Positions 34,302 through 44,000 of a DNA stretch of 64,000 nucleotides are shown one piece after another; within the stretch, counting starts at the first letter, position 1; the number at the start of each line of letters is the position of its first letter. The DNA is taken from the IMG/VR virus record IMGVR_UViG_3300038427_000656, positions 1-64,000 of that record. One strand, written 5' to 3'. The DNA is from a virus. The translations under genes were made by a program, and so were the position numbers. The notes under the pieces are model-generated. The model had not been told where the DNA came from and made no database searches. It saw only the letters and a program-made list of their open reading frames with translations.

Positions 34302-37001
34302 TTAGAAATCTATTTTCACCACAAAATTAATAGGAAAATCTGGGGTAATTTTGATTGGCGAACCCAATTTTGCTATGGCTACTAAATCACATCCATCATA
34401 TAATCCAATTGAAGTTACTGTAGGTGCCAAATATGAACCCGTTGGGTCCTGCTTGACTAAACTTTCATATTCTAAAAAGGTAGGATTAATCATCGGTGGT
34501 TGACCACGAAGAGTTTTACTATTCATATAATCAAGAATATTAGCCAAAAATTTGTTCTGTGAATTTGGAGTAATATAAAGATTATAATTTTTCTGTGTTA
34601 ATCTGTAAATAAAGTATTTCCACAAAATATACATGTCATTATTATCAATTTTATTATCATTGTTAAAATCCAAATCTCCATACATAGTATTATTTATGGT
34701 GGAATAACTTGAGGCAAATAAATTATCTGTTCCAACCCAAAAAGATGAATACATCTTAAACACAGCTGGTTCTTCATTTGTAGTAGTATCAACAATTGAA
34801 GAACTCCAATCAGTATTTGGTTGTCCTGTTACTTCAGTATTCTTGTAGGCCATATACCTAAGTAATACATCTGCATCTTGAAAATCAAATTTGCCATTTT
34901 GATTTATATCAAATTCGGCATTTGGAAATATAATTGCTGTTGGATTGGTACTAACGTTAAATTCTCCTATATCAACAGGACAAACAACTTGTTTTTCAAA
35001 TATGGTCTGAGAAGATGTGAATTCTATATCATAATCATATTCATTAACAGTATTACTGAGTTGTAATCCCTCAAAATTTGAACCAGAAGTCATAATAACC
35101 ATTTTACCGTTTCTATAAAAAACATTACCAACATAAAAATTTGGGCGAAGATTTTTAAGATTATAAATGTAAGATTTTCCACTAAGGTCGCCAATAACAT
35201 CCACACTACCAGTAAAGCTTCCCGTAAAAGGACTCAAATCCATGATAGTGTTTGACCCTGATATCAACATAGGAGAACCTATTATGATGAATTGATTACT
35301 AATATTTGCATCCCACCCATACACACGATATGGTGACAAAAACTGTTTTTTAACTTGATAAATATTGGATATATCCCAATCAATATTAGTTGTGTCGGGT
35401 ATAGAACCTGTGTTTTTGTTATATAAAATAAATTGCCCATTTAAAAGAGCATCAGGACTATCTCCACAAAACCATTTTTGGAATAAAGAACCTCGAAGAT
35501 AACAAATTGAAGAAGATAAAGCATTTATTTTTGGAACTCCTGCTACAGCATATTGATCATAAACACTCACCGACCAACCTAACATATTATTGTTGATAAT
35601 CTTTTCATTACCATATGATTTTCTAGCCAAATAATATCCATAGTTTGCATTAGCACATCTTTCAAAGAAATAAACAGAACCTTGTGTATATGATAAACTG
35701 TCATTTTCATATTCTTGTATAGTTCTGTCAGTTGGTGCTCCTACCATTACTGTATTACCATACATCGAAACAGAATGACCAAAAGAATCATTAACATTCG
35801 GATAATTTAAAACTATAGGAAAAGTAGGATAAAATGGAAGTGGATAAATAGAACCACTATCAGGATACAAAGTAAACGTATTATTCCATTCAGTTCCATC
35901 AAATTCATAAATATAAGCTCTAGATTCACTTGATTTCAAACTTCCAACAACCATACTCCAACTAAAAGAGGATGATGCTTTATTCATTCCAATACTAGCA
36001 CCAAAATCATCATCTACATCAATATCGGAAGGTAGTGGTAACGTTTGAAAAAACGACCAACTCAGATTATTTTCATCCAATTTTCTAAACATGAATACTG
36101 CTCCCATACTTCCTGATTCAAGAGGTGAACCTACAGCCAACCATTCATCATTTAATGAAACAGAATACCCAAAGGAAGATGTTATGACAGGATTTGGATT
36201 ATATATTGTCGTTAAGTATGGATTTGTTCCAACTATTCCAACTGTTCTTAGACTTAAATTTACAAGGTCTGTATTTGTATAAAATGTTTGTATGTTTACA
36301 TTACCACCACTATTTGATGTTGATGCTATTGACACGTTTATCCAATTAGCTCCCGGAGTCAATAAATCCAATGATTGAAGTAATACAAATGAATAATTTT
36401 GTACTGATGGAACATTTGCTTGAACAGTCACAGGCCCATTTAGTGATGAAGAGAAATAACTGGTAATTGTAGGTGGTATTCTCTTAGCATAAGGGTCTAT
36501 ATCTAATACTGAAACATCAAAAAGGTCAACATATCCCGACCCTGTAAAAACAAAAGACTCCGTTATAAATGTAAATGTACTTGTAAAGTATGGATTTCCT
36601 ATTGCTAATAAAGTATTACGTAAATCTAATGATAATCCATATCCATCTTCCGAAGCTGTATAATATAATCCCGTATCAACAGACAAATCCAAGTCTGCAG
36701 TATAAGGGATGGAACCTGTATATTCTGTTTGTATATAATCGGTTGGACCTGTTGGAAAAGGATTATTATATTCTGTTGTTAACAAAATCAATTCGGATGG
36801 AGTTAAAGGGCGAAAAAGAGTTGTTTTATAATCATGAATATCTGAATTTATATTATATTTATAAACTTCTACGGAACCTGTTCTGGTAAGGCTACTTGTC
36901 ATTGGGTCATAACGAAATAAACTAGGATTTCCCACTGCTGCCCAATATCCATCGCATGCTACAGACCATCCAAAATTTTGGTTATAAATATTTGCAATCA
37001 T
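34302..37001 (-). CDS. FG-GAP-like propeller protein with dockerin-like calcium repeats
   Basis: 899 aa. Repeats NFGWSVACDGYWAAVGNP, SFGYSVSLNDEWLAVGSP, SFGHSVSMYGNTVMVGAP and MLGWSVSVYDQYAVAGVP at intervals match FG-GAP (integrin-alpha-like) propeller blades. Near residues 695-720 and 765-790 are DINQNGKFDFQDADVLLRY and DFNNDNKIDNNDMYILWKY, the paired calcium loops of dockerin type I. The C-terminus (IGLYDGCDLVAIAKLGSPI) resembles the end of the protein at 39181-40365. Likely a surface appendage; both domain types usually bind other proteins or sugars. Confidence 0.82.
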   Translation of the reverse strand: MIANIYNQNFGWSVACDGYWAAVGNPSLFRYDPMTSSLTRTGSVEVYKYNINSDIHDYKTTLFRPLTPSELILLTTEYNNPFPTGPTDYIQTEYTGSIPYTADLDLSVDTGLYYTASEDGYGLSLDLRNTLLAIGNPYFTSTFTFITESFVFTGSGYVDLFDVSVLDIDPYAKRIPPTITSYFSSSLNGPVTVQANVPSVQNYSFVLLQSLDLLTPGANWINVSIASTSNSGGNVNIQTFYTNTDLVNLSLRTVGIVGTNPYLTTIYNPNPVITSSFGYSVSLNDEWLAVGSPLESGSMGAVFMFRKLDENNLSWSFFQTLPLPSDIDVDDDFGASIGMNKASSSFSWSMVVGSLKSSESRAYIYEFDGTEWNNTFTLYPDSGSIYPLPFYPTFPIVLNYPNVNDSFGHSVSMYGNTVMVGAPTDRTIQEYENDSLSYTQGSVYFFERCANANYGYYLARKSYGNEKIINNNMLGWSVSVYDQYAVAGVPKINALSSSICYLRGSLFQKWFCGDSPDALLNGQFILYNKNTGSIPDTTNIDWDISNIYQVKKQFLSPYRVYGWDANISNQFIIIGSPMLISGSNTIMDLSPFTGSFTGSVDVIGDLSGKSYIYNLKNLRPNFYVGNVFYRNGKMVIMTSGSNFEGLQLSNTVNEYDYDIEFTSSQTIFEKQVVCPVDIGEFNVSTNPTAIIFPNAEFDINQNGKFDFQDADVLLRYMAYKNTEVTGQPNTDWSSSIVDTTTNEEPAVFKMYSSFWVGTDNLFASSYSTINNTMYGDLDFNNDNKIDNNDMYILWKYFIYRLTQKNYNLYITPNSQNKFLANILDYMNSKTLRGQPPMINPTFLEYESLVKQDPTGSYLAPTVTSIGLYDGCDLVAIAKLGSPIKITPDFPINFVVKIDF

Positions 37002-37036
37002 AACTATAACTATCCATATAAAAAATAATTTTCAAA

Positions 37037-37696
37037 TTATACTCCCCAATACCAATTACATCCAGATGAACTGGCATTTGCATTAAATGTATTTGAAAAA
37101 TAACCTATTTCCTGTTGGTGAGAAAATAAATTAGTTCCAGCAAACAAATTTCCATTACCGTCATCCATTACAGTGTATGGATTATCATAAGTATCAATAT
37201 ACATCGTAATTGTATTCGGTAAGATTTTATCTCCATATAAATATCTTGGAATATCAATCAGCCAAAATCCATTTGATAAAAATCGTTTGGTTTTAGAAAG
37301 TTCAAAATCAATATTTTCAATACCCCACATTTTACTTGGGTCATAGTAAGTATTATAAAACGCTGTTTTAACTTGATAATAAATGGACCTCTGATATGTT
37401 CCATCCAAATTCACAGGGTCAGAATCAGGATAAAATGAACCTGTAACATTTAAACCTTGTTCTATTGTAGCTAAATCATATGGTGCCGGATTTAATGCTA
37501 AACTACACGAAATATTTAAAACTGGAGAAGAACTTCCATTACCATAATCAAGAAATTGTAATGCAAGAGTAACAACTGATTGCGTACCCATAGGCAGTAA
37601 AAGCAAGTCGGAATTATCAGTGTTGTTAACTGACCATGCTTTTATTGCACTAAAAGGTGTAGATTGAACTTGATACTTTTTAAGTGATTTTATCAT
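37037..37696 (-). CDS. Structural protein, short paralogue
   Basis: 219 aa. Clearly homologous to residues 1-220 of the adjacent upstream protein: both share FYPDSDPVNLDGTYQR or its variant, a WG-ENIDFE-SKTKRF stretch, and the ending DDGNGNLFAGTNLFS...QQE followed by C-WYW. The short version stops after the shared domain. Baseplate- or appendage-associated by location. Pair arose by tandem duplication. Confidence 0.78.
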   Translation of the reverse strand: MIKSLKKYQVQSTPFSAIKAWSVNNTDNSDLLLLPMGTQSVVTLALQFLDYGNGSSSPVLNISCSLALNPAPYDLATIEQGLNVTGSFYPDSDPVNLDGTYQRSIYYQVKTAFYNTYYDPSKMWGIENIDFELSKTKRFLSNGFWLIDIPRYLYGDKILPNTITMYIDTYDNPYTVMDDGNGNLFAGTNLFSHQQEIGYFSNTFNANASSSGCNWYWGV

Positions 37697-37698
37697 AT

Positions 37699-39171
37699 TT
37701 AATCAGTAGTATATTGTCTTCCAATTATAATGGAACTTCCATAGGCCAGAAGTCCCCGTACTTCCGGTGAAAAATGTTCATGGACAACTGGCGTCCATAC
37801 AATAGTATCGGTTGACTGGTAAAAAGTATTATTTAAACCTGCTACGTAATACACACCATTATCAAATAGAACAGTATATAAGTCATTTGTGATATCGCTG
37901 CTTCGAATATTCCATAGAGTTCCATTCGATGATACTATAATAGTACCCCCAAAACCTGCAGCAACAAAGTTATTGCCGTCATAAATAACTTGGTGAAGTT
38001 CACTGCTTACTCCAGAAATTTGGACTGACCACAAAGTAGCGTTTGTTGACGTGATAACAATTCCACCACGTCCAACTGCGACATACTGTCCTTGAGCGTA
38101 AATTACGCTATACAGGTCGTTTCCTACGGGAGAATCATGTTTTGTCCATAAAGTTCCATTCAATGAAAGAATTGTAGTACCGCCGGTTCCTACAGCAACG
38201 TATTGTCCATTTGCATAAATTATTGATTGTAAATTGGATAGTGTGGGCGATACTTGTTGATACCAGACAATGGCATCTGAGGATGTATATATTACACCAT
38301 CATTCCCTACACCAACAAACAAAGAATTTACATAAATAAAACTAACAATTGTATCATTGACATCACCTATAAAAGTCCAATAGTATCCATCAGGCGAAGA
38401 AAAGAAATTGCTACCATCGGTACCATAGAGTGTACCATTTACATCTATTATACAGCGAAACCCATATGCTCCTATACAATCTTGGGGAACAAATATAAAA
38501 GAAAGGGAAGGCTTCGGTGTTAATGATTCCCAATACCAATCACAACCTCTATCACTAGCAGTTACAAAATTATTTGGATATGTACCAAGTTCTTGCTGAC
38601 GGGAAAATAAATTAGTTCCAGCAAACAAATTTCCATTACCATCATCTACAATAGTATAATTATTATCTGTTGTAGTATCATACATCACAATAGTATTAGG
38701 TAACATTTTTTCTCCAAAAACTGCTTGAGGAATTTCAAACATTTTGAATTTATCAGTTATAAATCTTTTTGTTTTGGAATTTTCAAAATCAATGTTTTCC
38801 AATCCCCAAATTTTTGTAGGGTCACGATAATTGTTATAAAACATACCAGCAATTTGTGTATAAACACACCGTTGATAAGTTCCATCTGGATTTTGAGGGT
38901 CGGAGTTAGGATAAAAAATTCCCGTAACTTTTAGTCCATCTTTAAACAAAGCTAAGTCAAGTTCTTGTTGTTCCAATGCAATATTACAAGCACTAGCAGT
39001 TATAGGACCAGAAAGTTCATTATCAATATACTCCAGAGCAACAGGTAGACCAGCACTTCCACTATGTTCCATGAGAATTAAATCCTCATTTATTACATTG
39101 GATACTTCCCAATTTTGTGTAGCAACAAAAGGTGTGGTTTGCGTATCATCTTTATAAAGTGATTTAAGCAT
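37699..39171 (-). CDS. Structural protein with added beta-propeller domain
   Basis: 490 aa. Residues 1-220 are shared with the downstream 219-aa paralogue. Residues ~235-485 consist of ~45-residue repeats, e.g. YVAVGTGGTTILSLNGTLW, YVAVGRGGIVITSTNATLW and FVAAGFGGTIIVSSNGTLW, a six- or seven-bladed BNR/photosystem-stability-factor-like propeller. Such propellers in phage tails often bind host surface sugars. Start ATG at 39171, within 10 bases of the previous stop. Confidence 0.82.
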   Translation of the reverse strand: MLKSLYKDDTQTTPFVATQNWEVSNVINEDLILMEHSGSAGLPVALEYIDNELSGPITASACNIALEQQELDLALFKDGLKVTGIFYPNSDPQNPDGTYQRCVYTQIAGMFYNNYRDPTKIWGLENIDFENSKTKRFITDKFKMFEIPQAVFGEKMLPNTIVMYDTTTDNNYTIVDDGNGNLFAGTNLFSRQQELGTYPNNFVTASDRGCDWYWESLTPKPSLSFIFVPQDCIGAYGFRCIIDVNGTLYGTDGSNFFSSPDGYYWTFIGDVNDTIVSFIYVNSLFVGVGNDGVIYTSSDAIVWYQQVSPTLSNLQSIIYANGQYVAVGTGGTTILSLNGTLWTKHDSPVGNDLYSVIYAQGQYVAVGRGGIVITSTNATLWSVQISGVSSELHQVIYDGNNFVAAGFGGTIIVSSNGTLWNIRSSDITNDLYTVLFDNGVYYVAGLNNTFYQSTDTIVWTPVVHEHFSPEVRGLLAYGSSIIIGRQYTTD

Positions 39172-39180
39172 TTCATTATT

Positions 39181-40365
39181 TTAAAAATCCAATCTGACCT
39201 TAATTAAAAGCTCATTGTCAAAGGTTTTTATAGCAGGTCTACTTAATTTACCAACTGCTACCAGTTCATTGCTAGCATCATACAAACCAATCGTAGTAAT
39301 ATATGTTGTTGGATTTGTAATAAAATCAGAATTGTATATAGTTCCGGCAGCATGAATACCGTCTGTACCATCATAAACATATGTCGGATTATTAGAATAA
39401 TTAAAATCAAGATTTTTAACTCTCACAAAATAATGCTGAGATGGAACATATTCAGTTTTACGAACTTTCATTGTATTATTTGCATTCTGAATTGCCCAAA
39501 AGAATACTTTATGATTTACAGTAGTTGGGACTAATGATAATTGGCCGAGAATAGGTATACCAGAAATACTTCCAGTACTATAATTTGACATACATACTGT
39601 TCCAGCACCACTAGGACTAGGCGGCCCAACTGTTCCTGAAAGATTACTCAATCCTATGAGTTGATCAATAATTTTAGCATTAAATACAACTACACCATCT
39701 TCTGGATAGAATAATCCAATACCCTGATATGAAGGCAAAGTGGTCGTTGAACCATTAATAGACCCTATTATCAAATTATAAACTGATGAAGCTTGAGAAA
39801 AGAATGGTGAATCATCTCGTAAAGTTATAGAACCATTAGACCCCGTTAATGTAATTTCAAAAAGACCCTCATCAACTTTGTCTTTCATTTTATAAGAGGA
39901 AAAATTTATAACAAATATATCATATCCAGTAATCATTTGAGGATTAGCAGAACTTCCAGATAAAAATTGAAACAATCCAGTTTCTCCTTCTCCCAACAAT
40001 AAATTTTGATATTGCGTATAAATAGCTTTGGGTGCAAACGCTAAAATACTTCCAGTATCTAAATCAAAAGAACCACTTCCAAATTCACCATAATAATTAC
40101 CATAAGCTACTGAAAAATATGGGTCATTATTACCATAAGTTGTGGTATCTGGAAATATATTAATATAATACATGGTTCTACGAATATCATAAATTGATGC
40201 TCCGAACGAAGGTGATGGTGTAGTTGCTGATTGGGTTAGTGCAAAAAAGTCATCAAGAAAAGAACTTTGAGTTAGGAAGGTAACTCCTTCGGGCCAAAAT
40301 CCACTTGTAACGGTACTCGTTCTACCAGCTACTATATCAGTGGGGTCAAATTGATTGAATATCAT
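39181..40365 (-). CDS. Baseplate or appendage structural protein
   Basis: 394 aa. Begins MIFNQFDPTDIVAGRTSTVT; the C-terminus has TIGLYDASNELVAVGKLSRP and ends in KVRLDF, a tail shared with the 899-aa protein at 34302. I recall such IGLYD...LVAVGKLS endings in T4-like baseplate-associated structural proteins. Otherwise beta-rich and Ser/Thr/Gly-rich. Exact place in the virion not determinable. Confidence 0.75.
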   Translation of the reverse strand: MIFNQFDPTDIVAGRTSTVTSGFWPEGVTFLTQSSFLDDFFALTQSATTPSPSFGASIYDIRRTMYYINIFPDTTTYGNNDPYFSVAYGNYYGEFGSGSFDLDTGSILAFAPKAIYTQYQNLLLGEGETGLFQFLSGSSANPQMITGYDIFVINFSSYKMKDKVDEGLFEITLTGSNGSITLRDDSPFFSQASSVYNLIIGSINGSTTTLPSYQGIGLFYPEDGVVVFNAKIIDQLIGLSNLSGTVGPPSPSGAGTVCMSNYSTGSISGIPILGQLSLVPTTVNHKVFFWAIQNANNTMKVRKTEYVPSQHYFVRVKNLDFNYSNNPTYVYDGTDGIHAAGTIYNSDFITNPTTYITTIGLYDASNELVAVGKLSRPAIKTFDNELLIKVRLDF

Positions 40366-40375
40366 ATAATTATAT

Positions 40376-41032
40376 TTATGTTGTTATATTAGTAGTCGTC
40401 AGTGGGACTGTTACTGTAACTTCAATACTCAAACTACCTCCAGATTCATTACCAATAATTGTCAATGTCGTAGAAGTTGTTTGACCTAAACTACTATTCG
40501 GAAGAAAGATAAAAGTTTGTCCTACAACAACCTGTGAACTGGATGTATTGATATCACCAGCAAATGCTGGTATTGTACTAGAAACAGAATTAATTGAATT
40601 AGCTTGAGAAACAATCAAAACACCAACATTCTTATTTCCAAGAATTGCTGTATAACCAAGAGTAAGATTATAAGGTGGATTGGTTGAAGGAGCAATGGTA
40701 ATCTGACCAGTATAATTACTAGCAACCGAAATTTTATCCTGTGCAATACTGATAACAGGAATAGAAGTAACGCCTTGATTAAGACTTACCAATTTATATT
40801 TCATGACCTGAGTTTCATCGGAAACAGGTTCAAAAACAGGTGTATTTCTTATAGCAATATCATAAAAAGCACTACCATTTGGATGATTTGGTTGATAAAG
40901 TGTATAGTCAATTTCATCGTCTGCCAAAGCAAATGATGTAATATTCAGATTTCCATTCTGCGCCAGAAGCTGGCGTCCTTTTTTAGTAAGAATAGCATCT
41001 ACAGTTATTGTTTGATTGTCAATATATCCCAT
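40376..41032 (-). CDS. Conserved structural protein (TKKGR family)
   Basis: 218 aa. The N-terminus MGYIDNQTITVDAILTKKGR, then NITSFALADDEIDYTLY, is a pattern I recall from structural proteins of other environmental T4-like phages. C-terminal half is beta-rich with a Ser/Thr-rich end. Probably a baseplate or fibre-linked component. Confidence 0.75.
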   Translation of the reverse strand: MGYIDNQTITVDAILTKKGRQLLAQNGNLNITSFALADDEIDYTLYQPNHPNGSAFYDIAIRNTPVFEPVSDETQVMKYKLVSLNQGVTSIPVISIAQDKISVASNYTGQITIAPSTNPPYNLTLGYTAILGNKNVGVLIVSQANSINSVSSTIPAFAGDINTSSSQVVVGQTFIFLPNSSLGQTTSTTLTIIGNESGGSLSIEVTVTVPLTTTNITT

Positions 41033-41095
41033 ATGAATTTCTCTTTTCTCTTATAAGTATTCTCTTAAATGTGTTTTTTTCCATCTTTCCATATT

Positions 41096-44000
41096 TTAAC
41101 TGGAGCCGCCCCTACTACCGGGAGGACCGCCCCTACTGGGAGGACCCTTACTAGGTCGTCTGGTTGGCCCAGCCGAACCTCCACCAGATAAAACTATTTG
41201 ACCAGTAGTTGAAGAAGGAACAGTTTGAATAACATTACTAGCATTTATTACAGTAACATTACTGACGTTAGTTGATTGAACAGGAGAACTTCCATCGTTA
41301 ATACCATTACTATTAATCGTTGAATCTGATGTTTCTTGTCCTTTAATAAAAATTCTATTACCATAGGTTCCATATTTTATTTTTGAGAATTGTTGTAATT
41401 TATGAGAATAATGATTTCTTGGATAACCAGAAACCAATTCAAAATATTGTGATAAAGGACTTATATTTAAATTAAAGTTGGTTTTGGTAATAGGTGTAAA
41501 TATATTTGCAGAAGCACTTATATTACTTACTTTTTGATCTGGTGTTCCAAGAAACGTGTTAGTTCTATGAAGATATGCATTTGCAACAAAATCATATGTA
41601 TAAGAATAGCTTGATGAGTCATATACAGGCAATGATACTAAATCCGTAAAATATATTAGATTTCTCATATAATGTTCATCAAGCATAACGTATCTATAAA
41701 GATATAGCGACGAGGATGAATATGTGTTATCTAATGGATTATCAGAACGAATATATTCCCCTGTTTTGGCATAATAATAATATTTATCCCACACTTTTAC
41801 CATATAGTATAGAATTGGATGATTTCCTTGATTAGAACCTGAAAAGAATTTATTTGGATAATTAACACCGTGGTCAGGTCCAATTATAAATCTACCACCT
41901 TCATCTTGAGAAGTTACCGAACCATAAATAGGAATGGTGTAATTAGATGATAATGGTCCTGATGAAGATGTTTCCCACAATCTAGGCAATAATTCAAAAT
42001 CAGGATAGAAGGAATGTTGAATTTTATCCATGAAATCAGTATAATATCCACTTCCAATATTAGAAGGCTTTACTTCTGTAGGGTCATCTATGTATGTTAA
42101 GTCTATTATATCACTATAACTTGGAGGCATAGAGTTTGCCATAGACTGTTGTAATTGTGGAAAACCACCGTTTACCAATGTCCAGTCAGTATTAAAATCT
42201 GTCCAAAAAAGACATTCATCAAAATTATAAATATTTTTTATTACAGTTGGAGTTTTATATGAAATGTCAAGACTAGCTGTTATTGGCCTATTTTGATATT
42301 TTGGTCTTTCAAGAAGTGTTGGCTCAATTACCACACCTGTATAAGAATTAGCTCTAGCTGGTATAATATTTCGTATAGCTTGAAAAATAGATTTATCAAA
42401 ATAAAATTTATATACTGTCAATAATTCATTAAAATATGTTCTTTTATTACCATTTGTATTATATTCATAATTTTTATTAACTAAATTTGCATATTTGTCA
42501 TTGTAAAGGTCAGATGTATTACCAATAAGCCCCATAATGCCGCTTTTACCAACATATCTCAAAATATCTTTATTTTTAGAATCCTGTGGGTCAATAAAAA
42601 ATCCAAGTTGATTAGACTCACCTGAAACTGTTATATCAGGATTAATGGTTGACCTGTCAAATGGGTCAAGTCTAGTATCGAGATTATAAGATAATGTTCG
42701 GATTTTAACATTTTTATATTTATTAGGTCCAAATTTAGATGCATCAATATTCTGTTGGTATGTCAATTCTTGAAATTGATATGGATAAACTGATTGAGAA
42801 AACCATTGACATGTAGGATAACCAACCCAAGAAGCAGAAAAAGCATTTCCAATTGCTTCTGGAAAGTTATGAGCAATAATTTCAACTGAACCTGTCGGAT
42901 AATAAGATTGCCAATTTTGTTCAATAATACTCAAAGATGCAGAATATAAAGTAGGATTAACAGTAGTAAGAGTTTGGTCTGTGTAATAGTTTGGAATAGC
43001 ATAGTATGGAGATTCATTATCAACCCACACAGAACCACTATAATAATACATGTTTTGTGGATAATCCCAATTTAATCTTACCCATAAATGTTGATAAGGA
43101 ACAGAACCACTAAAACCATATGAATTTAAATCATCAACGTGTTCTTCAAAATCGTTATCATCAATAGGAACATCCCAAATTAATAATTTATCCAATGCCC
43201 CTTTAAATGTTCCATCACTTAATCTAAATTTACCAAATTGAGAAAATACATCATTGTCATTATTATAAAAAATTGCATCGGATGTAGAATAAAAAATTTT
43301 TCTTCCATTTTCATTCCTTTGAACGGTTAAATCATATTCAGTAGGAATATCATTTAAATCTGTAGATGGGTCAAATAAAGAATTTGGATAATTTCTTCTC
43401 AACATCACACTAAAAATATCACCATTGAAAATAGGCAATACACTACTTGTTATATTAATACCTGAAGAACCAGAACCCATTTGAAACACAACTTTTCCAG
43501 TATATTGACCCGGAACTCTATAGAATCCTAAAGCCCAATTAAAATTATAAGAACTTGAATATGGATATGGAATACTTGTAAATAATGGGAAAAATTTAAA
43601 ATTTGGGTAATAAGTATTGTTAGGGTCAGAACCAATGGAAAATTTGAATTCTGTTGTCATAACTGAATATGGTATTGGTCCTTCAATGTAATCACTCACG
43701 CCTGAGAATTGGAGCATATACATTTTTTCATCTAGTTCATATGTAGGAGATATATCGCTAGCATAATCTGTCCCACCATATTCTCTTATCGTAAGCATCG
43801 ATGAAGGTAAACCATAACATGACAACAAATAATCCACACATTGTTCTGTACCCTTGGTCTTATAGATGCCCGGTAAACTAATGAGAATGCGATTCCATAT
43901 AATTTGAAGTCTCTGTTGGGAAGATAAAGCATTATAAGATGCTGAATTCATACTGTTCAGATATACTTCGTCAAGGTCTAGCGACCCAATAATATCATCG

